From NCBI RefSeq assembly GCF_000474215.1, contig NZ_BAUC01000013.1, forward strand, positions 26,597 to 90,596: a stretch of 64,000 bases of DNA. Reading direction: 5' to 3'. The translations under genes and the position numbers were made by a program. Numbering within the stretch: the first letter of the stretch is position 1; the number at the start of each line of letters is the position of its first letter. Positions 1 to 9,178 of the stretch are shown here, piece after piece. Under the pieces are notes generated by a model that did no database searches, was not told the origin of the DNA, and worked only from the letters and a program-made list of their open reading frames with translations. This DNA comes from Edwardsiella hoshinae NBRC 105699 = ATCC 33379 (GTDB taxonomy: Bacteria > Pseudomonadota > Gammaproteobacteria > Enterobacterales > Enterobacteriaceae).

Positions 1-195
1 AAACGTCAGGGGGCCGATCAACAACTCGCAAAGAGCACCTACCCGGCCCTACTGGGGCTGGCGCAAGCGCGGCAGAAGGCCGCCGACCTCCAGCAGGAGG
101 CGCTACACGCCCTGGCAGAGCTTGAACAACAGCACAACCTGAATACACAGGCGCTAAAATCCTTAGCCAGTTTTATCATTGAGCGCGATAATTAA
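1..195 (+). CDS. ispA: IspA C-terminus (farnesyl diphosphate synthase), partial
   Basis: Only the last 64 codons are in the window, open from base 1 and ending in TAA at 193-195. The peptide contains DQQLAKSTYPALLGL and ends in FIIERDN, which matches the C-terminus of bacterial farnesyl diphosphate synthase; the KSTYPALLG block is typical of the family. The enzyme condenses IPP with DMAPP and GPP to make FPP in the cytoplasm. It lies 72 bp before dxs, the usual enterobacterial order, so the two are probably co-transcribed. The DDxxD motifs lie outside the window. Confidence 0.93.
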   Translation, partial: KRQGADQQLAKSTYPALLGLAQARQKAADLQQEALHALAELEQQHNLNTQALKSLASFIIERDN

Positions 196-267
196 CGCCA
201 TACTAACAACCTTGTCCTCCAAGCCTAAACGGCGAGGTTGTCCCGAATAAGTCGACATGAGCCGCTA

Positions 268-2133
268 ATGAGTTTTGATATTGCCAAATACCCTACGCTG
301 GCGCTGGTGCAAGATCCCGACGATCTGCGTCTGCTGCCCAAAGAGAGTTTGCCGAAGCTGTGTGATGAGCTCCGCCAGTACCTGCTGAACAGCGTCAGCC
401 GCTCCAGCGGGCACTTCGCCTCCGGGCTAGGCGCCGTCGAACTGACCGTGGCGCTGCACTACGTCTACCACACCCCGTTCGACTCGCTGATCTGGGATGT
501 CGGCCACCAAGCCTATCCGCATAAAATCTTGACCGGACGGCGTGATCGCATCGCCACCATTCGTCAGAAAGGCGGGTTACACCCCTTCCCGTGGCGGGAT
601 GAGAGCGAGTATGACGTGTTGAGTGTCGGTCACTCCTCCACCTCGATCAGCGCCGGTCTGGGCATGGCGGTCGCCGCCGAGCGGGAAGGTCAGGGACGGC
701 GCACCGTCTGTGTCATCGGCGACGGTGCGATGACCGCAGGAATGGCCTTCGAGGCGATGAACCATGCTGGCGACATCAAGGCCGACATGCTGGTGGTGTT
801 GAACGACAACGAGATGTCGATTTCGGAAAACGTCGGAGCCCTGAACAACCACCTGGCGCAACTGCTCTCCGGTAAGCTGTATGCCAGCCTGCGCGAGGGA
901 GGCAAGAAGGTGCTCTCCGGTCTGCCGCCGATCAAAGAGTTGGTCAAGCGTACCGAAGAGCACCTGAAAGGCATGGTCGTGCCGGGAACCCTGTTCGAAG
1001 AGCTGGGCTTTAACTACATCGGTCCAGTCGATGGTCACGATGTGCTGGCGCTGGTGGCGACGCTGAAAAACATGCGCGACCTGAAAGGCCCACAGCTGCT
1101 GCACATCATGACCAAGAAAGGGAAAGGCTATGCGCCGGCGGAGAAAGATCCCATCAGTTGGCATGCGGTGCCCAAGTTCGATCCGGCCTCCGGTACGCTT
1201 CCCAAGAGCAACGCCACCCTGCCAACCTACTCCAAGATCTTTGGCGACTGGCTGTGCGAGACGGCGCGTAACGATGAGAAACTGATGGGGATCACCCCGG
1301 CGATGCGTGAAGGTTCCGGCATGGTGCGCTTCTCACGCGAATTTCCGCAACAGTTCTTCGATGTTGCCATCGCCGAACAACACGCCGTCACCTTTGGTGC
1401 CGGGCTCGCTATCGGCGGCTATCACCCGGTGGTGGCCATCTATTCCAGCTTCCTACAGCGCGCCTACGACCAGTTGATCCACGATGTCGCCATCCAGCGC
1501 TTGCCGGTGTTGTTCGCCATCGATCGCGGCGGTATCGTCGGCGCCGATGGTCAAACTCATCAGGGTGCCTTCGATCTCTCCTTTCTGCGTTGTATCCCTC
1601 ATCTGCTAATCATGACACCGAGCGATGAGAACGAGTGCCGCCAGATGCTCCAAACCGGCTATGAATACCGCCAGGGCCCCTCGGCAGTGCGTTATCCGCG
1701 CGGCAGCGGAACCGGAGCGGCGTTAGCGCCGCTCGCTGCCTTGCCAATCGGCAAAGGGCTGCTACGCCGCCATGGCAAGCGTATCGCCATCCTCAACTTC
1801 GGCACCCTACTGCCGGAGGCGCTGGCTGCCGCCGAACGGCTCAATGCCACTGTCGCCGACATGCGCTTCGTCAAACCGCTGGATGACGCATTAGTGTGCC
1901 AACTGGCGCAGCAACACGACTACCTGATCACCTTAGAAGAGAACGCGGTGATGGGCGGTGCCGGTAGTGGTGTCAACGAACTGTTGATGCAGCGGCGCCT
2001 GTCGTGCCCAGTGTTGAACATCGGTTTGCCGGACAGCTTCGTGCCGCAGGGGAGTCAGGAAGAGATCCGCCACGATCTACAACTGGACGCCGATGGTATC
2101 GTCGCACAGTTCGACGCCTGGCTGGCACGTTGA
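268..2133 (+). CDS. dxs: 1-deoxy-D-xylulose-5-phosphate synthase
   Basis: A 621-residue enzyme almost identical in layout to E. coli DXS (620 aa). It makes DXP from pyruvate and glyceraldehyde-3-phosphate with thiamine diphosphate and opens the MEP isoprenoid pathway. Visible marks are the N-terminal SGHFASGLG and [12 protein letters not shown] segments, the ThDP/Mg motif around GDGAMTAG (about residues 151-158) followed by NDN, and the catalytic-Glu segment [10 protein letters not shown] in the pyrimidine domain. The frame is open from a TTG at 238, but the family N-terminus [13 protein letters not shown] begins at ATG 268, so that start was chosen; its Shine-Dalgarno is weak, consistent with translation coupled to ispA. 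A hairpin without a T-run follows the stop. Confidence 0.97.
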   Translation: MSFDIAKYPTLALVQDPDDLRLLPKESLPKLCDELRQYLLNSVSRSSGHFASGLGAVELTVALHYVYHTPFDSLIWDVGHQAYPHKILTGRRDRIATIRQKGGLHPFPWRDESEYDVLSVGHSSTSISAGLGMAVAAEREGQGRRTVCVIGDGAMTAGMAFEAMNHAGDIKADMLVVLNDNEMSISENVGALNNHLAQLLSGKLYASLREGGKKVLSGLPPIKELVKRTEEHLKGMVVPGTLFEELGFNYIGPVDGHDVLALVATLKNMRDLKGPQLLHIMTKKGKGYAPAEKDPISWHAVPKFDPASGTLPKSNATLPTYSKIFGDWLCETARNDEKLMGITPAMREGSGMVRFSREFPQQFFDVAIAEQHAVTFGAGLAIGGYHPVVAIYSSFLQRAYDQLIHDVAIQRLPVLFAIDRGGIVGADGQTHQGAFDLSFLRCIPHLLIMTPSDENECRQMLQTGYEYRQGPSAVRYPRGSGTGAALAPLAALPIGKGLLRRHGKRIAILNFGTLLPEALAAAERLNATVADMRFVKPLDDALVCQLAQQHDYLITLEENAVMGGAGSGVNELLMQRRLSCPVLNIGLPDSFVPQGSQEEIRHDLQLDADGIVAQFDAWLAR

Positions 2134-2152
2134 CCGTCCCCTGGACGACCTC

Positions 2153-2178
2153 GAGGCCCCTCGCGCAGAGGGGGCCTC
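2153..2178 (+). terminator. Hairpin after dxs, possible transcript end
   Basis: An 8-bp GC stem (GAGGCCCC/GGGGCCTC) around a 10-base loop lies 20 bp after the dxs stop. No T-run follows, so it is either a weak or Rho-assisted end or an mRNA-stabilising stem. Confidence 0.35.
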
Positions 2179-2276
2179 ACCCAGAGAGGCTGGCATCGCG
2201 CTGGGATGAGTCCCAGTCTGGTTTCCCGATCAGCTAGCGCAACACCGCGATGCCTGTTTTTCCACGTGGACTATGC

Positions 2277-2316
2277 CCGCTTACGCTCTATTTTCTCATC
2301 AGACCCTGGGGGCACA
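2277..2316 (+). repeat. Left copy of 40-bp direct repeat bounding a gene cassette
   Basis: The first 24 bases (2277-2300) are identical to 6347-6370. The next 16 match at about 12 positions, for about 36/40 overall. The two copies bracket the transporter, regulator and hydrolase genes and nothing else. A single copy in the ancestral dxs-pgpA gap, duplicated when the cassette came in, would explain the arrangement; that is inference. Confidence 0.75.
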
Positions 2317-2552
2317 CCGCGCGAGACCGCAGGCTCTGCGCGGGATGCCGCGTTTTCGGTTGCCCTGCGCTAGCACTGGCCGCCTGTCGCCCTCAACCAG
2401 GTAAGCAACTTCCCCTTAGCAAAACGTAATTACAGACGCATTCCCCAGCAGATAAAACGGGTATTCCCACGAATGTTGCCGCCCTATTTTCTGTAACAAT
2501 TCCCTGCTATAAGTTTTTTCCATTCTCACACACACCATTTTCATTTGAATTA

Positions 2553-2608
2553 TCTACGCGAGTAGATTCATTAATTTGTCGTGAAAATACTATATCTACG
2601 CGAGTAGA
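2553..2608 (+). promoter_or_regulatory. Twin LacI-type operators upstream of the nucleoside cassette
   Basis: The 14-mer TCTACGCGAGTAGA occurs identically at 2553-2566 and 2595-2608. It is a near-perfect dyad (TCTACGC against TCTACTC) with a central CG, the usual shape of LacI/GalR operators. The centres are 42 bp apart, four helical turns, which favours binding of two dimers on one DNA face or a small loop. The second copy ends 55 bp before the transporter ATG. The LacI-type regulator at 4164-5195 is the obvious candidate ligand. An AT-rich stretch with TACTAT/CTATAT between the sites could hold the -10 element, but I cannot fix the promoter. Confidence 0.7.
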
Positions 2609-2663
2609 ACATGACGGATAAACATCAGGTACAACGGTCGACAGATAACGTCAAGGAGTGCTT

Positions 2664-4058
2664 ATGAACACACATGTATCCTCTGTTCCTATGACTGACG
2701 AGCAGCAAGCCGCACAGGAAAGGCTGGAAACCCCTGAGGGACGTCGCGAGTTCTGGCGCGCGGCATTTTCCTGTTGGTTAGGCACCACAATGGAATATGC
2801 CGATTTTGCCCTGTATGGCCTGGCTGCTGGCATTATCTTTGGCGACGTATTTTTTCCGGAAGCCACACCTGTTATCGCACTACTTTCCAGCTTTGCCGCC
2901 TATTCCGTTGGTTTTCTTGCCCGTCCTATTGGTGCGTTGCTGTTTGGCTGGCTCGGTGATCGCCATGGCCGGAAAATAGTTATGGTGACCACGATTGGGT
3001 TAATGGGCATATCAACCATGTTGATCGGTTTAATTCCCAGCTACGCTCAGATCGGTGTTTGGGCACCGACATGCCTGGTCATCTTACGATTCCTCCAGGG
3101 GTTGGGGGCAGGAGCGGAGCTTTCCGGTGGTACCGTAATGCTCGGTGAATATGCCCCAGTTAAGCGCCGTGGGCTGGTCTCCTCCATTATCGCTCTAGGA
3201 TCGAATAGCGGAACATTACTGGCTTCATTCGTTTGGCTTATCGTGTTGCAAATGGAGAAAGAAGCCTTATTGAGCTGGGGGTGGCGTATTCCTTTTCTTT
3301 GCAGTTTTCTCATCGCCGCCACCGCACTGTTTATTCGCCGCCATCTGCGTGAAACTCCGGTGTTTGAACGACAGAGAGCACACCTACAGGCCGAACGCGA
3401 CAATGCGTTTCGCCAGAGTATGGAACGACCGCAGCATGACTCCCGCGGTTTCTGGCGGCGTACCAGAGCGTTCTGGACCATGGTCGGATTACGCATCGGT
3501 GAAAATGGTCCTTCCTACCTCGCCCAGGGATTCATGATTGGTTATGTCGCCAAGGTATTAATGGTTGATAAATCCATCCCCACCGTTGCTGTATTTATCG
3601 CGTCAATTTTGGGATTTGCCATTATTCCTTTGGCGGGGTGGCTTTCTGATCGGTTTGGCAGACGCATCACTTATCGTTGGTTTTGTCTATTACTAATCCT
3701 GTACGCATTCCCAGCGTTTATGCTGTTGGATTCCCGTGAGCCATGGATTGTTATCCCGACGATCATTAGCGGCATGGGGCTAGCCTCTCTGGGAATTTTT
3801 GGGGTTCAGGCTGCCTGGGGCGTTGAACTGTTTGGGGTGACCAATCGTTATACCAAAATGGCTTTTGCTAAAGAACTGGGGTCCATTATGTCTGGCGGTA
3901 CGGCTCCCTTGGTGGCCTCGGCCTTACTTTCATTTTATGGTCACTGGTGGCCCATCGCTCTCTACTTTTCACTGATGGCCGCGATTGGTTTGATCACCAC
4001 GTTCTTCGCCCCGGAGACGCGGGGACGCGACCTCAACTTACCGCAGGATGCGATTTAA
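2664..4058 (+). CDS. MFS transporter, metabolite:H+ symporter (MHS) type, probable nucleoside uptake
   Basis: A 464-residue inner-membrane protein with about 12 hydrophobic segments. The MFS signature GWLGDRHGRKIVM follows TM2, RFLQGLGAGAELSGG is the TM4 motif of the MHS (ProP/ShiA-like) branch, and WLSDRFGRR recurs in the second half. It starts at ATG 2664, with AAGGAG at 2653-2658 placed 5 bases before it; a GTG at 2658 overlaps that site and is less likely. It heads the cassette: operators upstream, then a LacI regulator and a nucleoside hydrolase. That context suggests a nucleoside or ribosyl-compound substrate, but MHS sequence does not fix the substrate. Base use is visibly more AT-rich than dxs or pgpA. 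Confidence 0.85.
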   Translation: MNTHVSSVPMTDEQQAAQERLETPEGRREFWRAAFSCWLGTTMEYADFALYGLAAGIIFGDVFFPEATPVIALLSSFAAYSVGFLARPIGALLFGWLGDRHGRKIVMVTTIGLMGISTMLIGLIPSYAQIGVWAPTCLVILRFLQGLGAGAELSGGTVMLGEYAPVKRRGLVSSIIALGSNSGTLLASFVWLIVLQMEKEALLSWGWRIPFLCSFLIAATALFIRRHLRETPVFERQRAHLQAERDNAFRQSMERPQHDSRGFWRRTRAFWTMVGLRIGENGPSYLAQGFMIGYVAKVLMVDKSIPTVAVFIASILGFAIIPLAGWLSDRFGRRITYRWFCLLLILYAFPAFMLLDSREPWIVIPTIISGMGLASLGIFGVQAAWGVELFGVTNRYTKMAFAKELGSIMSGGTAPLVASALLSFYGHWWPIALYFSLMAAIGLITTFFAPETRGRDLNLPQDAI

Positions 4059-4163
4059 CCACTGAGAACATGGGAAGCGCATTCGTTATCAACGATTTTC
4101 AAATTCTCACACCCTATGCTTATTGGGAAAAGACTATCTTGAAATCAATTAAATAGGTGCTTT

Positions 4164-5195
4164 GTGACCTACCTACACTCACAACGTGTAACACGCGCGG
4201 ATGTTGCCAAAGAAGCGGGAACATCTGTCGCTGTTGTTAGTTATGTTATTAATCACGGCCCGCGCCCAGTCGCTGAGGCGACCCGGCAGCGCGTATTGCA
4301 GGCGATAAAAAAGACCGGTTACCGTCCCAATGGTATTGCGCGCGCCCTAGCTTCAGGTAGTACGCAAACCTATGGACTCATTGTGCCTGACATCACTAAC
4401 CCGTTTATCGCTTCAATGGCTCGAGCTCTGCAACGTGAAGCCTTTGCGGATGGCAAAATACTTCTGCTAGGTGACGCGGGCGACAGTAGTGGACGAGAAC
4501 GTGAGCTGATTAATAATATGTTACACCGTCAAGTCGACGGACTTATCTATACCAGTGTTGACCGACATCCCTATATTGACTTAATTCATGAAAACGCAAC
4601 GCCCTGTGTCATGTTGGATCACCTAGCGGGCAGGCTAGATGTCAGTGTAATTCAGGTCGATGAAGAACTGGCGGCAAGGCAGGTCACGCAGCACCTTATC
4701 GATCACGGCTACCGCGACATTGGCATTATTTGCGGTCCACGTGACATGTTGAATACACAAGATCGCATCCGGGGATGGCAATTAGCGTTGGAAGCCTCAT
4801 CACTCACTATCAACCCCAGTTGGATCTTTTCGACTGGCTATACCCGCGCTGGCGGCTACGAGGCGACGAAACGCTTATTGCAAGGTCCCCTCCCGCGTGC
4901 GTTGTTCGCGAGCAATGAACAGCAGGCACTCGGTTGTTTACGAGCCCTGGCCGAACAAGGGCTCCGAGTACCACAGGACATGGCACTCGTCTGCTTTAAC
5001 GCTACGCAAGAATCGGCTTACAACGTCCCCTCTCTGACCGCCGTCCGACAGCCTGTCGACCAAATGGCCCGTGCGGCAATCTCGATGTTGAAAAACTGGA
5101 ATGGCGAGGCTCGGCGCATTGAATTTGCGTTTTTTTTACAAATAGGAGAGTCTTGTGGCTGCCAGCACCATGAAAACCTCCTTGAAACGAGGTAA
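4164..5195 (+). CDS. LacI/GalR-family transcriptional regulator
   Basis: A 343-residue regulator. The N-terminal helix-turn-helix reads TRADVAKEAGTSVAVVSYVIN (about residues 10-30), followed by a hinge with GYRPNGIARALASG and a periplasmic-binding-protein-like effector domain starting at YGLIVPDITNPF. The start is GTG at 4164, with a weak AGG 6 bases before it; no ATG lies close enough to give a whole HTH. It overlaps or abuts the hydrolase start, so the two are probably translationally coupled. The twin dyads at 2553-2608 are its likely operators, and a nucleoside or ribose-type ligand is the likely inducer. Both assignments are inferred from position. Confidence 0.9.
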   Translation: MTYLHSQRVTRADVAKEAGTSVAVVSYVINHGPRPVAEATRQRVLQAIKKTGYRPNGIARALASGSTQTYGLIVPDITNPFIASMARALQREAFADGKILLLGDAGDSSGRERELINNMLHRQVDGLIYTSVDRHPYIDLIHENATPCVMLDHLAGRLDVSVIQVDEELAARQVTQHLIDHGYRDIGIICGPRDMLNTQDRIRGWQLALEASSLTINPSWIFSTGYTRAGGYEATKRLLQGPLPRALFASNEQQALGCLRALAEQGLRVPQDMALVCFNATQESAYNVPSLTAVRQPVDQMARAAISMLKNWNGEARRIEFAFFLQIGESCGCQHHENLLETR

Positions 5196-5202
5196 AAATG
5201 GA

Positions 5203-6183
5203 ATGATGCGCGTAATTATCGACTGTGATCCAGGTAACGGCGTTCCCGGCGCCAATATCGATGATGGCCTCGCACTAGCGCTGGCCATTGCCGCACCGCA
5301 ACTCTCTCTGGAGATGATCACAACCGTGGCCGGTAATACACCGGTCGAGATTGGCTACGCTGTCGCCCAAGATCTCGTGCATCAGTTAGCGCTCCCGATT
5401 CCTGTCTATCGTGGTGCTGCGCGTGCGCTCAAAGAGGACCCTCGCCCCTGGAGGGAAAAGCTGGATCATGGTGTGGATCATCATGGTTTACGCCAGCTCT
5501 GGGCGGATGTTCCCGCTCCGCCGACATATCAGACTGAGAAATCGCTTGCACCTGAAGCTATAGGCGAACTGATATGCAACCATCCCGGTGAAATAACGTT
5601 GGTTGCAACTGGACCACTCACCAACGTGGCCATAGCTCTGCAACACTATCCGCAACTCGTCCATGCCGTGAAAAATATCGTCATCATGGGGGGCGTATTC
5701 AATGTGCCGGGTTATCGAAAAGACACGAATTTTAGTCTGGATCCCGAAGCGGCACATGCCGTGCTCACCTGCGGTGCGCCGATGACATTAGTTCCACTGG
5801 ATGTCACTACCCAAACCCAATTGCTCCACACCGACTTAGATCAGCTGGCGATGACAAACAATGCCCTGAGTCGCTATCTAGTGCAAACTATTCGCCCGTG
5901 GCTCACTTACTCCATGCAGACCCGTAATCTGCCCGGCTGCTGGATCCACGATGTGTTGACTATCGCCTGGCTGTTGGATCCCACACTGTCCGCTACGACA
6001 GCCAGTTTTCTGGCTGTCTCACTTGAAGGCCCCTCACGCGGTATGACCCGCCATTATGGACACACCAAACCGGATAGCCGCATTCCCGCCCCTAAAGGCG
6101 CAATGATAAACATTTTGCAGACTATCGATAACCAACGACTTCTTTCGCTGATTACACACTATATACACCGCTACAACGCCTAA
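5203..6183 (+). CDS. Inosine/uridine-type nucleoside hydrolase
   Basis: About 326 residues of the IU-nucleoside hydrolase family, which splits ribonucleosides into ribose and base. The Ca-binding N-terminus reads IIDCDPGNGVPGANIDDGLAL, longer than the canonical DTDPGIDDA because of an insertion between the Asp residues. Later marks are VIMGG, TNFSLDPEAA and the C-terminal IHDVLTIAWLLDP, which carries the conserved His-Asp. Start choice: ATG 5203 follows GAGG 10 bases upstream and lies just past the regulator stop (5193-5195); ATG 5206 is equally possible, and an in-frame GTG at 5155 would overlap the regulator by 41 bases. There is no signal peptide, so it is cytoplasmic. Substrate preference (purine or pyrimidine) is unresolved. 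Confidence 0.9.
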   Translation: MMRVIIDCDPGNGVPGANIDDGLALALAIAAPQLSLEMITTVAGNTPVEIGYAVAQDLVHQLALPIPVYRGAARALKEDPRPWREKLDHGVDHHGLRQLWADVPAPPTYQTEKSLAPEAIGELICNHPGEITLVATGPLTNVAIALQHYPQLVHAVKNIVIMGGVFNVPGYRKDTNFSLDPEAAHAVLTCGAPMTLVPLDVTTQTQLLHTDLDQLAMTNNALSRYLVQTIRPWLTYSMQTRNLPGCWIHDVLTIAWLLDPTLSATTASFLAVSLEGPSRGMTRHYGHTKPDSRIPAPKGAMINILQTIDNQRLLSLITHYIHRYNA

Positions 6184-6597
6184 CACGACGGCACAGGAGA
6201 GATCGTTTTCACACGGTCGGTGAATGGCTATTTTAATAAAAAAATCAATATGTTGTCACGATATCTATCGACAGCGAAGCGGATCTACTTACATGGCAGG
6301 TGCGACAATACGCCATATTTTTTCTGAGAAAACTCATCTACCGCGTCCGCTTACGCTCTATTTTCTCATCCGCCCCTGGGGTCACGCGTAATCGATACTT
6401 TCCGGCACATGGCCGAGTGACCTCTCTGACGCTGAGCCCAAACATCCCCCGGCTATCGATAGGAACACGAGCCCCCCGCCCGTGGGCATGCCGCGATGGC
6501 GAAAGCCTCGCGTAGGCACATCATGGGGTATTGATGAAATGTCAGAAAATCCCTCAGACGCCATGCCCCGTCGCGTCGCCGAAAATGAAGTAGGGGC
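6184..6597. other. Non-coding gap between nucleoside hydrolase and pgpA
   Basis: A 414-bp convergent gap. It holds the right copy of the 40-bp repeat (6347-6386) and otherwise no recognisable gene. No clear T-run terminator was seen for either flanking gene. The open frames here have no family-like features. Confidence 0.6.
6347..6386 (+). repeat. Right copy of 40-bp direct repeat bounding a gene cassette
   Basis: It matches 2277-2316, with 24 identical bases followed by an imperfect tail, in the same orientation and 4,070 bp away. No integrase, transposase or inverted ends are associated, so this is not an ordinary IS or phage att pair. Confidence 0.75.
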
Positions 6598-7098
6598 TCA
6601 GAATAGCCCATAGTACCCAGCCAGCCACAATAGGATCGCTGACAGCACCCCGGCGACGATGTCATCCACCATGATCCCCCAACCGCCATGCACGTTGCGA
6701 TCGAACCAGCGAATCGGCCAGGGTTTCCACATGTCAAGCACGCGGAAGATGATCAAGCCCAGCACGATCCAACGCCACTCTAGGGCCGGTACCGCCAGCA
6801 GGGTGATCCACATGCCAACGAACTCATCCCAGACGATACTGCCATGATCGTGAACCCCCATGTCGCGGGCGGTTCGGTGGCACAGATAGGTTCCCAACAC
6901 GATGCTCAGTAGCAGAAAGATCAGATACAGCGCCAAGGGAAGCTGTGTCAGCAACAGCCAAAAGGGGATCGCCGCAATGGAGCCGATGGTACCGGGCACC
7001 AGCGGACTCAATCCGCTCCCGAAGCCGGTCGCCAACAGATGAAAGGGGTTCGCCATGCGCAGGCGCGCCTTCGCCGCCTGGCGTTGTGTCTTCGTCAT
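6598..7098 (-). CDS. pgpA: Phosphatidylglycerophosphatase A
   Basis: A 166-residue membrane protein that dephosphorylates phosphatidylglycerol phosphate at the inner membrane. It shares with E. coli PgpA the blocks GFGSGLSPLVPGT, HDHGSIVWDEFVGMWITL (catalytic acidic residues) and MWKPWPIRWFDRNVHGG, plus several membrane helices. The start at ATG 7098 leaves one base after the thiL stop (7100-7102), so translation is coupled. A TTG at 7116 would extend it by 6 codons into thiL and is less attractive. It is the last gene of the thiL-pgpA pair, and the neighbouring yajO of E. coli is absent. Confidence 0.95.
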   Translation of the reverse strand: MTKTQRQAAKARLRMANPFHLLATGFGSGLSPLVPGTIGSIAAIPFWLLLTQLPLALYLIFLLLSIVLGTYLCHRTARDMGVHDHGSIVWDEFVGMWITLLAVPALEWRWIVLGLIIFRVLDMWKPWPIRWFDRNVHGGWGIMVDDIVAGVLSAILLWLAGYYGLF

Positions 7099-7099
7099 C

Positions 7100-8071
7100 T
7101 TAGCCAAAGTGATCAAACCCCTGTAGATCCAGTGTAACCTGACGATCCCCGCGCCATAGGCAGATCCCCTCCGACGCGGGGATCACCTGCCCGACACAAG
7201 TAAAACGGCAACCCAACTGGCCGAGAGCCATATCCAGGGCACCGCGCGAAATCTCCGGCACGGTAAAGCACAGCTCATAATCCTCACCCCCGGCTAACGA
7301 CCAGCGCTGACGCGTCTCGGCATCCACTTGGCGCAACAGGGCCTCGGACTGTGGTAGCTTATCCAGGTACAGATTAGCGCCGCAGCCGCTGGCCTTGAGG
7401 ATATGGCCGAGATCGGCGATCAAACCATCGGAAATATCGATGGCAGCGCTGGCCAGATCACGCAGTGCTTGCCCTTGCAGCAGGCGTGGCTGCGGGCGCA
7501 GATGGCGCGCCAACAGATAGCGGCGATCGGCCTCATCGCTGACCGTCAACTGGCGCTGCAACAACGCCAGACCGGCGGCGCTATCGCCCAGCGTCCCGGT
7601 GACGTAGACCCAGTCGCCGACGCGCGCGCCACTGCGTTGCAGCGCCCGTCCCGCCGGTACCAGTCCCTGCACGGTATAGGTCATGCTCAACGGGCCGCGG
7701 GTGGTATCGCCCCCGATCAGTTGCATGCCATAGTAGTCCAGTTGCTCGAACAGTGCGTCGCTAAAAGCCTGCAACCAAGGCTCATCTACCGCAGGTAAGG
7801 TCAGCGCCAACGACGCCCAGGCGGGATCGGCGCCCATCGCCGCCAAATCGCTAATATTTACCGCCAGAGATTTATAACCGAGGTCGGCCGGATCGATGTC
7901 CGGCAGGAAGTGCAAGCCGCTGACCAGCGTATCGCTGCTGACGGCCACCCATTGCTTTTCCGAAACGGACAGCAACGCGCAATCGTCGCCGATGCCGCAT
8001 TGGACATCGTGGCGTAGCGTGCGCTGGCGGTTAAAGTAACGGGCGATCAGATCAAACTCACCGTATGCCAT
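7100..8071 (-). CDS. thiL: Thiamine-monophosphate kinase
   Basis: A 323-residue kinase (E. coli 325) that phosphorylates thiamine phosphate to thiamine diphosphate with ATP, the cofactor used by DXS in the same window. It begins [13 protein letters not shown]. Family marks are GIGDDCALL near residue 28, [22 protein letters not shown], the central GGDTTRGP, and [12 protein letters not shown] with [12 protein letters not shown] in the second half. A strong terminator sits only 37 bp before its start on the same strand, so either readthrough from nusB or a promoter overlapping that hairpin must supply it. Confidence 0.96.
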   Translation of the reverse strand: MAYGEFDLIARYFNRQRTLRHDVQCGIGDDCALLSVSEKQWVAVSSDTLVSGLHFLPDIDPADLGYKSLAVNISDLAAMGADPAWASLALTLPAVDEPWLQAFSDALFEQLDYYGMQLIGGDTTRGPLSMTYTVQGLVPAGRALQRSGARVGDWVYVTGTLGDSAAGLALLQRQLTVSDEADRRYLLARHLRPQPRLLQGQALRDLASAAIDISDGLIADLGHILKASGCGANLYLDKLPQSEALLRQVDAETRQRWSLAGGEDYELCFTVPEISRGALDMALGQLGCRFTCVGQVIPASEGICLWRGDRQVTLDLQGFDHFG

Positions 8072-8108
8072 AACGAGATTCCTACGCGCGGCGCGCCCGC
8101 GATAGCCG

Positions 8109-8132
8109 AAAAAAAGGCCGGAAATCCGGCCT
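8109..8132 (-). terminator. Rho-independent terminator after nusB
   Basis: On the minus strand the 7-bp stem AGGCCGG/CCGGCCT with a 4-base loop (plus coordinates 8115-8132) is followed by seven T residues (8115 down to 8109). It lies 48 bp after nusB and 37 bp before the thiL ATG, so it works as an intra-operon terminator or attenuator. Confidence 0.85.
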
Positions 8133-8179
8133 ATTGCGTAGCTATCAGCCCAACGGGCCGGGCGGGTAAGCCGCGCTGT

Positions 8180-8599
8180 TTATTTGCGATTCGGGCGCAC
8201 CTGCGGTGCGATTTTGTCCAGCACGCCATTGACGAACTTGTGGCTATCTTCCGCGCCAAAGGTTTTGGCCAATTCAACGCCTTCGTTGATCGCCACCTTG
8301 TAGGGAACGTCCTGACGCTTGCTCAGTTCATAGATAGAGACGCGCAGGATAGCTTTTTCCACCTGCCCCAGCTCATCCAGTTGGCGAGACAGCACCGGAG
8401 CCATCAGACCATCCAGATAGTCCGCATTGCTTGCCACACCGGACAGCAGTTCACGGAAGTAGTTTACATCAACGTCTTTCACGTCCTGCTCAGACAGAAA
8501 CTGGTATTCGATATCGGCGATATCGTTTTTAGAGATCTGCCAGGAGTAGAGTGCCTGGACGGCACACTCACGGGCGCGGCGACGGGCAGCAGGTTTCAC
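8180..8599 (-). CDS. nusB: Transcription antitermination factor NusB
   Basis: A 139-residue protein, the same length as E. coli NusB. It binds boxA RNA with S10/NusE in rRNA and phage-lambda antitermination complexes. The Arg-rich N-terminus [19 protein letters not shown] and the C-terminal block [28 protein letters not shown] are family hallmarks. It follows ribH by 21 bp in the ribD-ribH-nusB order typical of Enterobacterales and is closed by the terminator at 8109-8132. Confidence 0.97.
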   Translation of the reverse strand: MKPAARRRARECAVQALYSWQISKNDIADIEYQFLSEQDVKDVDVNYFRELLSGVASNADYLDGLMAPVLSRQLDELGQVEKAILRVSIYELSKRQDVPYKVAINEGVELAKTFGAEDSHKFVNGVLDKIAPQVRPNRK

Positions 8600-8620
8600 G
8601 GAATTCCCCTTACTAATAAA

Positions 8621-9091
8621 TCAGGCTTTAATGGCTGTCAGTACATTGATCATTTCGAGTGCGGTCAGCGCGGCTTCCGCCCCTTTGTTCCCCGCTTTAG
8701 TCCCTGCACGATCAATGGCTTGTTCGATGGTTTCGGTGGTTAGCACGCCAAAGGCGACCGGCACTTCGCTATTCAGCGCGACGCTGGCCAAGCCCGAGCT
8801 GCACTCACCGGCAACAAATTCAAAATGGGCGGTGCCGCCGCGGATCACCGTTCCCAGCGCCACGACGGCGTCATAACGGCCGGTCGCCGTCAGTGCGCGT
8901 ACGGTCAGCGGCAGTTCATAGGCACCCGGCACCCAGACTACGGTGATATTTTCGTCAGAAACCTGACCAATACGCTTCAGCGCGTCGATCGCCCCTTCCA
9001 ACAAACTGTCATTGATGAAATGGTTAAAACGCGCGATCGCGATGGCAACACGCGCTTGAGGGGCAGCAACAACGCCTTGAATCGTTTTCAT
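8621..9091 (-). CDS. ribH: 6,7-dimethyl-8-ribityllumazine synthase
   Basis: A 156-residue lumazine synthase (called ribE in E. coli). It condenses 5-amino-6-ribitylaminouracil with 3,4-dihydroxy-2-butanone-4-phosphate in the penultimate riboflavin step. Diagnostic segments are [41 protein letters not shown] (contains the catalytic His) and the near-invariant tail [18 protein letters not shown]. Its length and lack of extensions fit a capsid-forming icosahedral type. It lies 87 bp after ribD and directly before nusB. Confidence 0.97.
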   Translation of the reverse strand: MKTIQGVVAAPQARVAIAIARFNHFINDSLLEGAIDALKRIGQVSDENITVVWVPGAYELPLTVRALTATGRYDAVVALGTVIRGGTAHFEFVAGECSSGLASVALNSEVPVAFGVLTTETIEQAIDRAGTKAGNKGAEAALTALEMINVLTAIKA

Positions 9092-9178
9092 ACGGTTTCC
9101 TTAACATACGTAAGTTATACCCCGCAGGGGGGCGGATTCTATCATACTCTTTGCGTTTCTGCTCAGCTCCGTTGCCAT

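Noticed and set aside
577..1164. Long minus-strand open frame inside dxs
   Set aside because: It is antisense to a fully conserved gene, has no family-like features and reflects high-GC shadow coding.
2277..6386. Reading the 40-bp repeats as phage or integrative-element att sites
   Set aside because: No integrase or phage gene lies between them and neither copy adjoins a tRNA or its 3' end.
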